The notes beneath the pieces are model-generated. The model saw only the letters and a program-made list of their open reading frames with translations. It did not search any database and was not told the origin of the DNA. 64,000 nt of DNA from Algisphaera sp039180025. Lineage in GTDB: Bacteria; Planctomycetota; Phycisphaerae; Phycisphaerales; Phycisphaeraceae. Of this stretch, positions 48,957 to 56,710 are shown piece by piece. Position 1 is the first letter of the stretch. Every line of letters starts with the position of its first letter. The stretch covers positions 1 to 64,000 of the forward strand of contig JBCDDZ010000014.1 in the NCBI GenBank assembly GCA_039180025.1, read 5' to 3'. The position numbers were made by a program, and so were the translations under genes.

Positions 48957-49964
48957 ATGAAACCAAAGCTCACCAGACGGGCAGCGATGGGGTCGGCAGC
49001 CGCGGGCGTGGCGGGGCTCGCGGTCGGGGCCGCCCGGCGGGCCGGAGCACAGCCGGGCCCGTCGGTCGTGACGCCGGCCCTGAACCCCAACGTCGGCGTC
49101 TACCACACGAAAGTCGGCACGACCGACGTGACGCTGATCAACGACGGCACGTTCAATTTTAAACCGCTCCACCCTTCGCTGGGCGGCAACGTCGATGCGG
49201 CGCAGGTCGAGGCGTTCGCCAAAGAATTCCACGCCCCGGCCGACGGGCTCGCGCATGTCCAGACGCTGCTGGTGCGCCGCGGCGACCGGGTTGCGCTGAT
49301 CGACGTGGGCAGCGGCAATACCTTCGTGCTCACCTGCGGCCGGGTGATCGACAAGCTCGCTACGCTCGGCCTCGCGCCCGCCGACGTGACCGATGTCCTG
49401 ATCACCCACGCCCACCTCGACCACGTCGGCGGGCTGATCCACGCCCAGACTCGGCGGATGGCGTTCCCCAACGCCGCGGTCCACGTCGCCGACGCCGAGC
49501 GCGACTTCTGGTGGTCGGGCCCGACGCTGGAAAAATCCGGCATCCCCGAAGACCGCAAGGCCCACGTCATCGGCGTCGCGGTCGAGGCGCTCAGCGTCGC
49601 CGAGTCGCACCTGCAAACCGTCACCCCCGGCCAAGAAGTCGTCCCGGGCATCACCGCGCTCGACGCGGCCGGCCACACCCCCGGCCACACGATCTACCGC
49701 ATCGCCGACGGCGACGACTCCCTGCTGTTCGTCGGCGACCTGATCTTCTTCCCACCCATAATCACGATGAACCCCGACTGGTACGTCGGCTTCGACACCG
49801 ATCGCGTCGCGGCCGCGGCGACACGTTTCCGGATGCTGGATCAGATCGCCGCGGACGGCCAGCGCATCTGCGGCTCGCACCTGCCGTTCCCGGCGTTCGG
49901 CCACCTCCGCCCCCGCGGCGCCGGCTACGAATACCTCCCCGAAATTTGGCGGTTTGAAAATTGA
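48957..49964 (+). CDS. Exported metallo-beta-lactamase-fold hydrolase with Tat signal
   Basis: A 335-aa protein. The N-terminus KLTRRAAMGSAAAGVAGLAVGAARRAGAQ, given here in parts, is a twin-arginine signal (TRRAAMGSAA), predicting export of the folded, metal-loaded enzyme. The MBL domain has the zinc-binding motif ITHAHLDHVGG (HxHxDH), later histidines in DAAGHTPGHTIYR and GSHLPFPAFG, and Asp in LLFVGDLIFF. It resembles the arylsulfatase/quorum-quenching lactonase group, but substrate is not predictable. ATG 48957 is fixed by the TACAGT hexamer six bases upstream and by the signal peptide; the frame is open further upstream. Stands alone before the restriction-modification pair. Confidence 0.9.
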   Translation: MKPKLTRRAAMGSAAAGVAGLAVGAARRAGAQPGPSVVTPALNPNVGVYHTKVGTTDVTLINDGTFNFKPLHPSLGGNVDAAQVEAFAKEFHAPADGLAHVQTLLVRRGDRVALIDVGSGNTFVLTCGRVIDKLATLGLAPADVTDVLITHAHLDHVGGLIHAQTRRMAFPNAAVHVADAERDFWWSGPTLEKSGIPEDRKAHVIGVAVEALSVAESHLQTVTPGQEVVPGITALDAAGHTPGHTIYRIADGDDSLLFVGDLIFFPPIITMNPDWYVGFDTDRVAAAATRFRMLDQIAADGQRICGSHLPFPAFGHLRPRGAGYEYLPEIWRFEN

Positions 49965-50111
49965 CGTGGCCTGCCACACAGAGGTGTGCTTTCAAGCCGC
50001 TGCCGCATCAATGCACCCGCCCGTTTTCCGTTCTCCGTAACGCATATTTTGTCGCAAGACAGTCACGCGTCGCCGAAGACATTGCGGTATGTCATGCGGC
50101 TCGACTTCACC

Positions 50112-50141
50112 TATAATATTTCATTCCAGTGATTATATAAT
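50112..50141 (+). promoter_or_regulatory. Two TATAAT elements before the methyltransferase gene
   Basis: Perfect TATAAT at 50112-50117 and again at 50136-50141. The second is followed by six bases (TTACTT) and ATG 50148, giving a leaderless message; the first would give a leader of about 24 bases. Two alternative starts could allow regulated expression of the methyltransferase. Confidence 0.6.
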
Positions 50142-50147
50142 TTACTT

Positions 50148-51272
50148 ATGAAACGTCGTGTCGTTGAATTTTTTGCCGGGATTGGGTTGGTACGTCTGGG
50201 GCTGGGCCCCGATTATGAGGTTTCGTACGCGAACGACAACGACGATAAGAAGCGGACAATGTACATCGATGCGTTCGGTAAGAGTGGGGATGATGAGGCG
50301 TGGGACGGTCGGTCGATCCACAAAATAGCGGGTGCGGAAATTCCGAAGGCGGAGTTGTGGACGGCGAGTTTTCCGTGCAATGACCTCTCGATCGCGGGAG
50401 CATGGCGGGGGATCAAGGCGGGGCCCGAGTCGTCGGCGTTTTTTGCGGTGACGCGGTTGCTCCGGGAGAGCCGTGAGCTACCGCGGGTGCTACTTTTTGA
50501 GAATGTTCTCGGGTTTCTGATGCGTGACGCGGGCGCGGACCTACGCCACGCCTTGCAAGACTTAAATGATTTGGGATACGCGGTGGACGTGTTTACGTTA
50601 GACGCCGCGTGGTGGACGCCGCAGTCTCGAAAGCGATTGTTTATCGTCGGCACGTTAGGCGAGGGGGCATCGTCGTTTTGGTCATCAACCCCCAGCCGTA
50701 TCCGCCCATCGGCCATAACGGAGTTCATCGAACGTCACGATCTGGTTTGGAACATTCGCGATCTACCCGAACCGCCGGTTCCTACCGCGCGGTTGAAGGA
50801 GATTGTCCAAGAACTTCCGGGAAACGATCCACACTGGTGGGAGCGGACGCGAGCGGATTACTTATTCAGCCAGTTTTCGGATCGGCACCGGGCTCAGGCC
50901 GAAGCGATGATTGGCGGGTCGGAGGATACGTACGCGACGGTGTTTCGGCGGGTACGGAAAGGGAGGAGCATGGCAGAGTTGCGGACGGACGGGATCGCGG
51001 GCTGTCTGCGGACGCCACGGGGCGGGTCGGGGCGGCAGATTCTGTTTCGGGGGGGGAGGGGAAGGTATGACGTACGTCTGTTAACGGCACGGGAGTGTGC
51101 GCGCTTGCAGGGAGTGCCAGACGATTACCCGATCAACGTCGGATTGACGCAGGCGTTGTTCGGGTTCGGGGATGCGGTGTGCGTGCCGGGGATCCGTTGG
51201 ATCGCTGATCATTACTTGTCGCCTGTGCTGACGGAAATGGACGCGATGGTGACGGAGTCAGTAGATGCATGA
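50148..51272 (+). CDS. DNA (cytosine-5-)-methyltransferase
   Basis: A 374-aa C5-cytosine methyltransferase. Motif I is EFFAGIGLVRLG (SAM binding), motif IV is WTASFPCNDLS with catalytic C77, motif VI is LLFENVLGF (E118-N119-V120) and motif VIII is QSRKRLFIVG (159-163). A variable target-recognition region spans about 170-280, followed by motifs IX/X (ECARLQGVPDDYPINVG, FGDAVCVPGI). All catalytic residues are intact. It modifies DNA to protect it from the partner nuclease whose gene overlaps by eight bases. Target sequence is unknown. The gene is lower in GC than its neighbours and has A/T-rich upstream DNA, consistent with horizontal acquisition. Confidence 0.95.
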   Translation: MKRRVVEFFAGIGLVRLGLGPDYEVSYANDNDDKKRTMYIDAFGKSGDDEAWDGRSIHKIAGAEIPKAELWTASFPCNDLSIAGAWRGIKAGPESSAFFAVTRLLRESRELPRVLLFENVLGFLMRDAGADLRHALQDLNDLGYAVDVFTLDAAWWTPQSRKRLFIVGTLGEGASSFWSSTPSRIRPSAITEFIERHDLVWNIRDLPEPPVPTARLKEIVQELPGNDPHWWERTRADYLFSQFSDRHRAQAEAMIGGSEDTYATVFRRVRKGRSMAELRTDGIAGCLRTPRGGSGRQILFRGGRGRYDVRLLTARECARLQGVPDDYPINVGLTQALFGFGDAVCVPGIRWIADHYLSPVLTEMDAMVTESVDA

Positions 51273-52182
51273 AACATTTAAGAAATTCTCGAGAGAGGAA
51301 TTGTGTGGGCCGGTCGGGCCAGTGAAATCGCGGGTGATGACGGCGATCGCGTTGATCGAGAAGTTGCGCGAGGATCCGACGGTCGATTTGGCTCATCACG
51401 TCGACAAGGTGCGGAATGGCTTCAAGTCGCAGAACCGATATGCGGAAGCGGGGATTGCTCGTCTGGGCTTGAAGGGTGACTTCGGCGAATACGGGCGGCG
51501 ATCCAACGATCTGGCGGTCTGGGGGCCGAAGCTGATGGAACTTCTGCGTGATGTTTCGTCCGCCCGATGGAACGAGGCCATGGAAGCGGCGCACGCTCAT
51601 CTTGCCGATTTGTGGCGGATGATTTATTCGACTGAACCGTTACGGCCGAATTTTGGGATTGGCGCGGCCGCAGCAGTCGTGGCGGACCTTTTAGCCCAGG
51701 CCGAAACTTACGGGACCGCTCCGGTTTTTGCGTCCTGCCTCGTTGGGGCGAAGCTGGAGCTGCGTTTAGGCATCGATCTGCCGGTGGCAACGGTGAACGC
51801 CCCGGATCGTTCGGCACGTGATCGATCGGAAGACAAGCCGGCCGATTTTGAAGTCGGCGACGCTGCGGTGGAGGTGACACTCAACTCGCCCGACCAGAAG
51901 CATCTGCGCCAATGTGAGACGATCGTTCGCGACTGGAAGCGGGAAGCGTGGTTGATCGTGTACGGAAGGGATGTCGTGGCCTGGACGAAGAAGATTGCCG
52001 AACGTCTTGGTGCCGATGCGGGCATGGTTAACGTGCAGGGGATCGAAGTGTTCGTCGGGCAGAATATGGCCGAAATGGGGCGATTCGATCGACCGGCCAC
52101 CATCGACGAACTGAAGCGATTGTTCATGCGTCATAATGAGCGTTGGGCCGGGCCGACGGAGGCACCGACGGTGGTTTTGTAG
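51265..52182 (+). CDS. Predicted type II restriction endonuclease partner of the methyltransferase
   Basis: A 305-aa protein not securely recognised; similar proteins sit beside C5 methyltransferases (possibly the DUF4928 group). Its start overlaps the methyltransferase stop by eight bases on the same strand, which is the usual sign of a restriction-modification pair. The N-terminal half is helical; the C-terminal half (residues ~155-260) has alpha/beta sequence with acidic residues that could form a PD-(D/E)xK-like site: GAKLELRLG (161-169), ADFEVGDAAVEVTL (193-206, D194 and E203) and a helix rich in Lys/Arg. The classic Lys after E203 is replaced (VT), so assignment to that fold is tentative. 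Codon use is lower in GC, as in the methyltransferase. Confidence 0.7.
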   Translation: MHETFKKFSREELCGPVGPVKSRVMTAIALIEKLREDPTVDLAHHVDKVRNGFKSQNRYAEAGIARLGLKGDFGEYGRRSNDLAVWGPKLMELLRDVSSARWNEAMEAAHAHLADLWRMIYSTEPLRPNFGIGAAAAVVADLLAQAETYGTAPVFASCLVGAKLELRLGIDLPVATVNAPDRSARDRSEDKPADFEVGDAAVEVTLNSPDQKHLRQCETIVRDWKREAWLIVYGRDVVAWTKKIAERLGADAGMVNVQGIEVFVGQNMAEMGRFDRPATIDELKRLFMRHNERWAGPTEAPTVVL

Positions 52183-52210
52183 ACAGCCGGGTTGCCATGC
52201 TTAACGAGGA

Positions 52211-53425
52211 TCAACGCCCCAACGCGCTGGGGGCGAGGGGTTTGAATTTGAGGATGCGGTAGGGCGGGTCGCTGGCGTCGGTGCCGGCGTTGAGGCCGGG
52301 GTGGCGGTGGAGTTGGTTGACGTTGACGTAGAAGAAGCCGTCGGGGCCGTAGCTGAGGCCGTCGGGCCATTGGAGCAGGTCGTCGCTCTGGACGAGGTGG
52401 CGGTAGGCGGCTTCTTCTCCTTCCGGGGCGTCTTCGGGGGCGGGGGTGAGGACGCCGATGGCGTTGGCGGGGAGGTCGGTGATGTAGATGTTGCCGGCAG
52501 AATCGACGTTGATGCCGTCGCTGACGGGCTTGGGGCCGACGCGCTGGATGCGGTTGGCGAGTTGTTCGTCGGTGAGTTCGAAGTCGGCGAGGTCGTCGGC
52601 TTTGATGCGGTAGACGCTGGTGCCACGCATCGCGCCGAAGTAGACCCATTCGAGTTGGGGGTCGATGGTGATGGGGTTGAGGCCGGGCATCGGATGAACG
52701 GGCTCGTCGCTTCCGGGCAGGGGCGGGTTGAGGATAGGTTGGCCGCCGGCGTTGAAGTCGATGTCGGGTTCGGCGAGCAGGAGGGGGTGGGCTTCGAGAC
52801 GGCGAACCGCATGTCCGGTGGCGAGATTGAGCACGACGAAGGCCGGCCGCGCGGGAACTTCGGGGCTGTCGCCGTTTTCACTTCCGGGGGCCATGTCGGC
52901 GATGTAGGCCATGCGGCGGTCGCGGTCGATGGCCAGGTCCTGCATGAAGCTGTTCTCGACGCCGGCGTCGATTTCCCAAGTTTTATAGAGGGTTTCGGTG
53001 TCGGTCTGCCAGGCGATGAGCTTGGGCGGGAAGCCGGCGGCGGGGTTGCCGTTGTCGAGCATCCAGAGCGTGTGCTCGGCGTCGGCCTCGATGCCGATGA
53101 TGGCGCTGATGCCCTCGGGCTTGGTGGCGTGAGGGGCGGTGGCCCAGCGGGCGTTGGGATAAGCACGCTGGGTATTGTCGGGCAGGAGTTCCACCACGTG
53201 CACGCTGGGCGATTGAATGAGGTGGACGCTGGCGAAGATCCGGCCGGTGGGCCCGACGGCGATGTTGCCGGGGCGCTGGGCCATCTCGTGGACGACGGTG
53301 AGGTCAGGATCAATGTCCGCAGAAGCGTGGGCGGTAGTGAACGACAGCGCGGTTGCCAAACCGATTATCGGAAAACCGGGCAGGCTTGATAGGACGGTCG
53401 GTACGCGGAATAAGTGTTTAAGCAT
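52211..53425 (-). CDS. Exported major-royal-jelly/yellow-type beta-propeller protein
   Basis: A 404-aa protein with a cleavable signal peptide (LPGFPIIGLATALSFTTAHASA, cut near residue 36). The mature part matches the MRJP/yellow (dopachrome-conversion) family of six-bladed propellers: GNIAVGPTGRIFASVH, PEGISAIIGIEADAEHTLWMLDNG, AYIADMAPG-type turns, LNPITIDPQLEWVYFGAM and DGINVDSAGNIYITD, and DGLSYGPDGFFYVNVNQLHR. Bacterial members are usually called SMP-30/gluconolactonase-like, but substrate is unknown. It starts eight bases after the isochorismatase-like gene, with no strong ribosome-binding site, and a 14-bp palindrome lies across its start codon. It ends an operon of three exported enzymes. 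Confidence 0.88.
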   Translation of the reverse strand: MLKHLFRVPTVLSSLPGFPIIGLATALSFTTAHASADIDPDLTVVHEMAQRPGNIAVGPTGRIFASVHLIQSPSVHVVELLPDNTQRAYPNARWATAPHATKPEGISAIIGIEADAEHTLWMLDNGNPAAGFPPKLIAWQTDTETLYKTWEIDAGVENSFMQDLAIDRDRRMAYIADMAPGSENGDSPEVPARPAFVVLNLATGHAVRRLEAHPLLLAEPDIDFNAGGQPILNPPLPGSDEPVHPMPGLNPITIDPQLEWVYFGAMRGTSVYRIKADDLADFELTDEQLANRIQRVGPKPVSDGINVDSAGNIYITDLPANAIGVLTPAPEDAPEGEEAAYRHLVQSDDLLQWPDGLSYGPDGFFYVNVNQLHRHPGLNAGTDASDPPYRILKFKPLAPSALGR

Positions 53426-53431
53426 GCTTAA
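53418..53431. repeat. 14-bp perfect palindrome at start codon of propeller gene
   Basis: TTAAGCATGCTTAA, with the minus-strand ATG at 53423-53425 in its centre. It could be a protein-binding site or occlude translation initiation by pairing. Confidence 0.7.
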
Positions 53432-53433
53432 GT

Positions 53434-54174
53434 TTAGCTTTGAGATAATCTTCGGACCGCCTGCTGGGTATTTATTACGCTATTTGCGAAGCGGGGGTAG
53501 CTGAGTTCGACGGCGGCGGTGTGGGCTTCTTCGCTGGCGTCGGCGATCGCGTCGGTGACCATCGTGACGTGGTAGCCGAGTTCGACGGCGTGTCGGCCGG
53601 ACATCTCGACGCAGGAGCCCGAGAGCAGGCCGCAGAACACCAGGTTCTGGATGCCGCGGGCTTTGAGCAGGAAGTCCATGTCGGTGGTGTTGAACCCGCC
53701 GGTGGTCCAGTGTTCCTGGCAGACGACGTCGCCGAGCTGGGGCGTGAACTCGTCGCGGATGGTGCCGCCCCAGGTGCCGTGGGCGAAGACCTGGTCGTCG
53801 CGGACGGCGGTGTGGGACGGGTTGGGGTTCAGCCAGCCGTCGTAGTCGCCAGACCGGGGGCGGTGGTGGAGGGAGTAGTAAACCCAGACGCCGGAGTTCC
53901 GCGCGGCCTCAACGAGGCGGAGCATGTTCGGCACGGTGCGGAGCCGCTCGGCGACGGGACGAATCGTTTCCCAACGCTTACCGCCCTCGCTGATGAAGTC
54001 GTTGTACGGGTCGATAACGACGAGCGCGGTGCGCGGGCGTAGCGAGATGGCCTCGGGGGGCGTCACCTCCTGGGCGTTCGCGGCGGGAGCCACAGCGGCG
54101 ACGAGAGACGCGGCGGCGGTGAGCCCGGAAGCCTGGATCAGGTCACGGCGGGACAAGCGGTCGGCAGACGGCAT
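53434..54174 (-). CDS. Exported isochorismatase-family cysteine hydrolase
   Basis: A 246-aa protein. The N-terminus has a twin-arginine signal (DRLSRRDLIQASGLTAAASLV) cut near residue 35 (AANAQ). The hydrolase domain contains ALVVIDPYNDFIS (catalytic Asp), GDVVCQEHWTTGGFNTTDMDFL, and the nucleophile in FCGLLSGSCVEMSGRHAVELGY (Cys in place expected for isochorismatase/nicotinamidase fold). The catalytic Lys is not obvious by eye. Substrate unknown. AAGGAG six bases before ATG 54174 fixes the start rather than the upstream in-frame ATG 54207. It follows the MBL gene by 29 bases and precedes the propeller gene by eight, forming an operon of exported enzymes. Confidence 0.9.
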   Translation of the reverse strand: MPSADRLSRRDLIQASGLTAAASLVAAVAPAANAQEVTPPEAISLRPRTALVVIDPYNDFISEGGKRWETIRPVAERLRTVPNMLRLVEAARNSGVWVYYSLHHRPRSGDYDGWLNPNPSHTAVRDDQVFAHGTWGGTIRDEFTPQLGDVVCQEHWTTGGFNTTDMDFLLKARGIQNLVFCGLLSGSCVEMSGRHAVELGYHVTMVTDAIADASEEAHTAAVELSYPRFANSVINTQQAVRRLSQS

Positions 54175-54203
54175 GGCTGACTCCTTATGTGTTGAATCGG
54201 GGG

Positions 54204-55115
54204 TCAATCGGGCAGGCTTTCACGGGTTAGCTGCGTGGCGACACGGCCGATGAAATTGGCAAGCATCTTGCGGCGGTCGTTGCCGGCCGCGCCAAAACGG
54301 TGGGGGTGTTCGGTTTCGAGGGTGAAGATGATTTGTTCTTTTTCCGCTTCGCTCACGGCGTCGTCGGCCAGCGCGGCCGATACGAGATCGCGTAGCTGCA
54401 CGAGGTAGGCACGCTGGGCGGCGAGCAGTTCCTTGGCCGGGCCGGCGGGTCCGTGGCCGGGGTAGATGATCTTGGCGTCGGGAAAACGCTCGGCCAGGCC
54501 GTCGAGTTGAGCGACCATGGCATTAAGATCGACGAAAGCGGCGGGGATGAAGCCGTTAACCACCATGTCGCCGGTGAGCAGTTCGCCGGTCGCCGGGCGG
54601 TACAGCACGACATGGTCCGAGGCGTGGCCGGGGCCGAGCACCGCAACTTCGAAGGTCTCGCCGCCGAGCGTCAGGTTTTGCCCGTCGTTCAGGGTGTGGT
54701 TGGGGGCGGCGGCGATAAGCTGGGCCTGGGTCGGGAAGCGTTCGCCCAGGCGTTGCCGGCGCTTGGCATTGAACCCTGCGGGGTCTTCGACGATGTCATG
54801 AATGGTGTGCTCGGCGGCGAACCGGGGGACATCGGGGTAGCGTTTTGCGAACACGGGCAGGCCGCCGTAGTGATCGCTATGGCCGTGGCTGACCACCAGC
54901 GCGAGCACCTCTCGGTCACCGATGAGCCGCACGACTCGCTCGGCCTCGGGTAGCAGTCGCTGGGTGTCGAACACGATCACGCCGGCTTGGGTTTCGATCA
55001 GGTGGGTGTTGACGCTGTCGACGTCCAACGCCGGCGAGGCATAAGTCTGGACCTCCCCGGCGGACGCGGTGGCGGTGAACAGGCAGAGAAGAGCTAGGGC
55101 GATTGCATATGGCAT
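54204..55115 (-). CDS. Exported metallo-beta-lactamase-fold hydrolase, first gene of operon
   Basis: A 303-aa protein with a Sec signal peptide (AIALALLCLFTATASA, cut near residue 19). The zinc-binding motif is VVSHGHSDHYGG (HxHxDH) with further ligands in GPGHASDHVV and DMVV and IIYPGHGPAG. It belongs to the large glyoxalase-II/lactonase-like MBL group; substrate unknown. It heads the operon with the isochorismatase-like and propeller genes. All three proteins are predicted to be exported, so they probably act together on an extracellular compound. ATG 55115 directly starts the signal peptide; no clear promoter or ribosome-binding site is seen upstream. Confidence 0.9.
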   Translation of the reverse strand: MPYAIALALLCLFTATASAGEVQTYASPALDVDSVNTHLIETQAGVIVFDTQRLLPEAERVVRLIGDREVLALVVSHGHSDHYGGLPVFAKRYPDVPRFAAEHTIHDIVEDPAGFNAKRRQRLGERFPTQAQLIAAAPNHTLNDGQNLTLGGETFEVAVLGPGHASDHVVLYRPATGELLTGDMVVNGFIPAAFVDLNAMVAQLDGLAERFPDAKIIYPGHGPAGPAKELLAAQRAYLVQLRDLVSAALADDAVSEAEKEQIIFTLETEHPHRFGAAGNDRRKMLANFIGRVATQLTRESLPD

Positions 55116-55199
55116 AAAAAAACTCGGATCAACTAGATGGTTAGCGGGAAAGAACGGCTACACCGCTGAACGCACTTGTTCGAGCGGTTGACGTGAACG

Positions 55200-55949
55200 T
55201 CACACGAAGATGCCGCCGTCGACGTTGAGCGTGCCGCCGGTGATGAAGGCGGAGTCGGGGCGGGCGAGGAAGGCGACGGCGTGGGCGACTTCTTCGGGCT
55301 TTCCATAGCGGCCCATGGTGGTCATGTCTTTTTGCGGTTCGGCGCCGGGGTTTTGGTCGCTGTCGGGGTTCATCTCGGTGTCGATCGGCCCGGGCTGGAG
55401 GCAGTTCACCGTGATATTCCGGGGGCCGAGGTCGCGGGCCCAGCCGCGGACGAGGCCTTGGACGGCCGACTTGCTCATGGCGTAGGCCGAGAGGGCGGGG
55501 AAGGGGACACGCTCGCCCAAGGTGCTGCCGGTGACGATGACCCGGCCGTGGTCCTGCAGGCGTTTAACCGCTTCGAGCATGACGATCACGACGCCGCGGA
55601 CGTTGATGTCGAGGGTCTTGTCGAAGTGGGCGAGGTCGGCCTCGTGGATCGAGGCCATCTCGTAGACGCCGGCGTTGGCGTAGAGGATGTCGAGCTTGCC
55701 GTCGAAGTGCTGGTCGAGTTTTTCAAACATCGCGGCGACCTGATCGGGTTGGGACACGTCGGCTTGCACGGCGAAGGCCTTGCCCCCGGCGGCGGTGATG
55801 TCGGCGACGACCTTTTCGGCCCGGGCCTGGCTGCCGGCGTAGTTCACGGCGACGTGGGCGCCGTCGGCGGCGAGTTGTTTGGCGGTCGCGGCACCGATGC
55901 CGCGGGAGCCGCCGGTGATCAGGGCGGTTTTGTTTTCGAGGTGGGGCAT
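55200..55949 (-). CDS. Short-chain dehydrogenase/reductase
   Basis: A 249-aa SDR of the FabG type. Cofactor motif TGGSRGIGAATA (residues 11-22) favours NADP(H) (Arg after the glycine box), NAG motif at ILYANAGVYEM, catalytic Tyr-Lys in SAYAMSKSAVQG (YxxxK), and C-terminal NVDGGIFV. Length and motifs are complete. Substrate unknown. The frame extends upstream across the intergenic region; ATG 55949 is fixed by AAGGAAGAAGA directly upstream. It is divergent from a TetR-type regulator with a candidate operator between them, the classic arrangement for a regulator controlling a neighbouring detoxifying or redox enzyme. Confidence 0.94.
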   Translation of the reverse strand: MPHLENKTALITGGSRGIGAATAKQLAADGAHVAVNYAGSQARAEKVVADITAAGGKAFAVQADVSQPDQVAAMFEKLDQHFDGKLDILYANAGVYEMASIHEADLAHFDKTLDINVRGVVIVMLEAVKRLQDHGRVIVTGSTLGERVPFPALSAYAMSKSAVQGLVRGWARDLGPRNITVNCLQPGPIDTEMNPDSDQNPGAEPQKDMTTMGRYGKPEEVAHAVAFLARPDSAFITGGTLNVDGGIFV

Positions 55950-56005
55950 TCTTCTTCCTTTGGAATGAGGGGTGAAACAGGTGGCAGCACGTTGCCGCGG
56001 CCAAA

Positions 56006-56026
56006 TATTAGAGTAATCACTCAATA
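56006..56026. promoter_or_regulatory. Candidate TetR-type operator between SDR and regulator genes
   Basis: An imperfect palindrome: TATT-A-GAGT, spacer AATC, ACTC-AATA, i.e. two inverted arms with one extra base on the left. It lies between divergent genes, about 38 bases upstream of the regulator's -10 element and near a TAATAT hexamer on the SDR strand. Confidence 0.45.
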
Positions 56027-56040
56027 AATCAAGCGCGGGG

Positions 56041-56069
56041 TTGGAATTTTTGAGTTTTCGATCTAAAAT
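56041..56069 (+). promoter_or_regulatory. Promoter of TetR gene (TTGGAA, 17 bp, TAAAAT)
   Basis: A complete sigma-70-like promoter: TTGGAA at 56041-56046, a 17-bp spacer and TAAAAT at 56064-56069, followed by six bases and ATG 56076. This is the only one of the leaderless candidates with a good -35 hexamer. Confidence 0.65.
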
Positions 56070-56075
56070 TCGGTG

Positions 56076-56684
56076 ATGCCGCGTGGACGCCCCCCGAAAT
56101 TCGACGAGACGCAGGTGCTCGACACCGCCGCGGCGCTGTTCAAGCGTCGCGGCTACGACGCGGTGAGCGTGGCGGAGCTCTGCGACGCGACCGGGCTGGC
56201 GATGGCGAGCCTGTACCACCGCTTCGGCGACAAGGCCGGGCTGTACCGCGAGGCGCTGGACCGCTACGGGCGGACGGCGAACGACCCGCAGATCGCGGCC
56301 CTCGAAGCCGGCGACGACCCGCTGGACGCGGTGCGGAACTACGTGCGGCAGTGGAAGCGACACGCCGGGGCGGGGCCCGGCGGCGGCTGCCTGTTCACCC
56401 AGGCGATGGCCCGCGGCGACCGCACCCACCCCGACGCACCCGATGCCACGGCCCGGGCCTACACGGCCCGGCTGCGTAAGGCGTTGTCCGCGACGCTGCG
56501 GCGGGCGGTGGCGGCGGGTCAGCTGCCGGCGGGCACGGAGGTAGCGGCGGTGGCGGATGCGTTGCTGACGCTGGCGTTCGGGGTGGCGGTGGTGGGGCGA
56601 GGCGGGATGCCGGGATCGATGATCGACCACGCGGTGGCGGCGGGGCTGTCGTTGCTCGGCGGCGACGGGGGTTCCGAGCGGTAA
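56076..56684 (+). CDS. TetR-family transcriptional regulator
   Basis: A 202-aa repressor-type protein. The N-terminal DNA-binding domain (residues ~8-55) has the TetR pattern: ETQVLDTAAALFKRRGYDAVSVAELCDATGLAMASLYHRFGDKAGLYREAL, seen here in separate stretches, with the LYHRFGDK recognition helix. The C-terminal ligand domain is Ala/Arg-rich and not recognised. It is divergent from the SDR gene and likely controls it; a candidate operator lies between them. ATG 56076 fits the TAAAAT element six bases upstream; GTG 56073 is also in frame. Ligand unknown. Confidence 0.92.
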   Translation: MPRGRPPKFDETQVLDTAAALFKRRGYDAVSVAELCDATGLAMASLYHRFGDKAGLYREALDRYGRTANDPQIAALEAGDDPLDAVRNYVRQWKRHAGAGPGGGCLFTQAMARGDRTHPDAPDATARAYTARLRKALSATLRRAVAAGQLPAGTEVAAVADALLTLAFGVAVVGRGGMPGSMIDHAVAAGLSLLGGDGGSER

Positions 56685-56710
56685 GGCGATGCGGCGGGCC
56701 GCGGGGAGAT

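Noticed and set aside
52428..52450. CTTCCGGGGCGTCTTCGGGG in the propeller gene as a repeat copy
   Set aside because: The run has only four Gs in the first tract and reads as ordinary coding sequence (TPAPEDAPEG).
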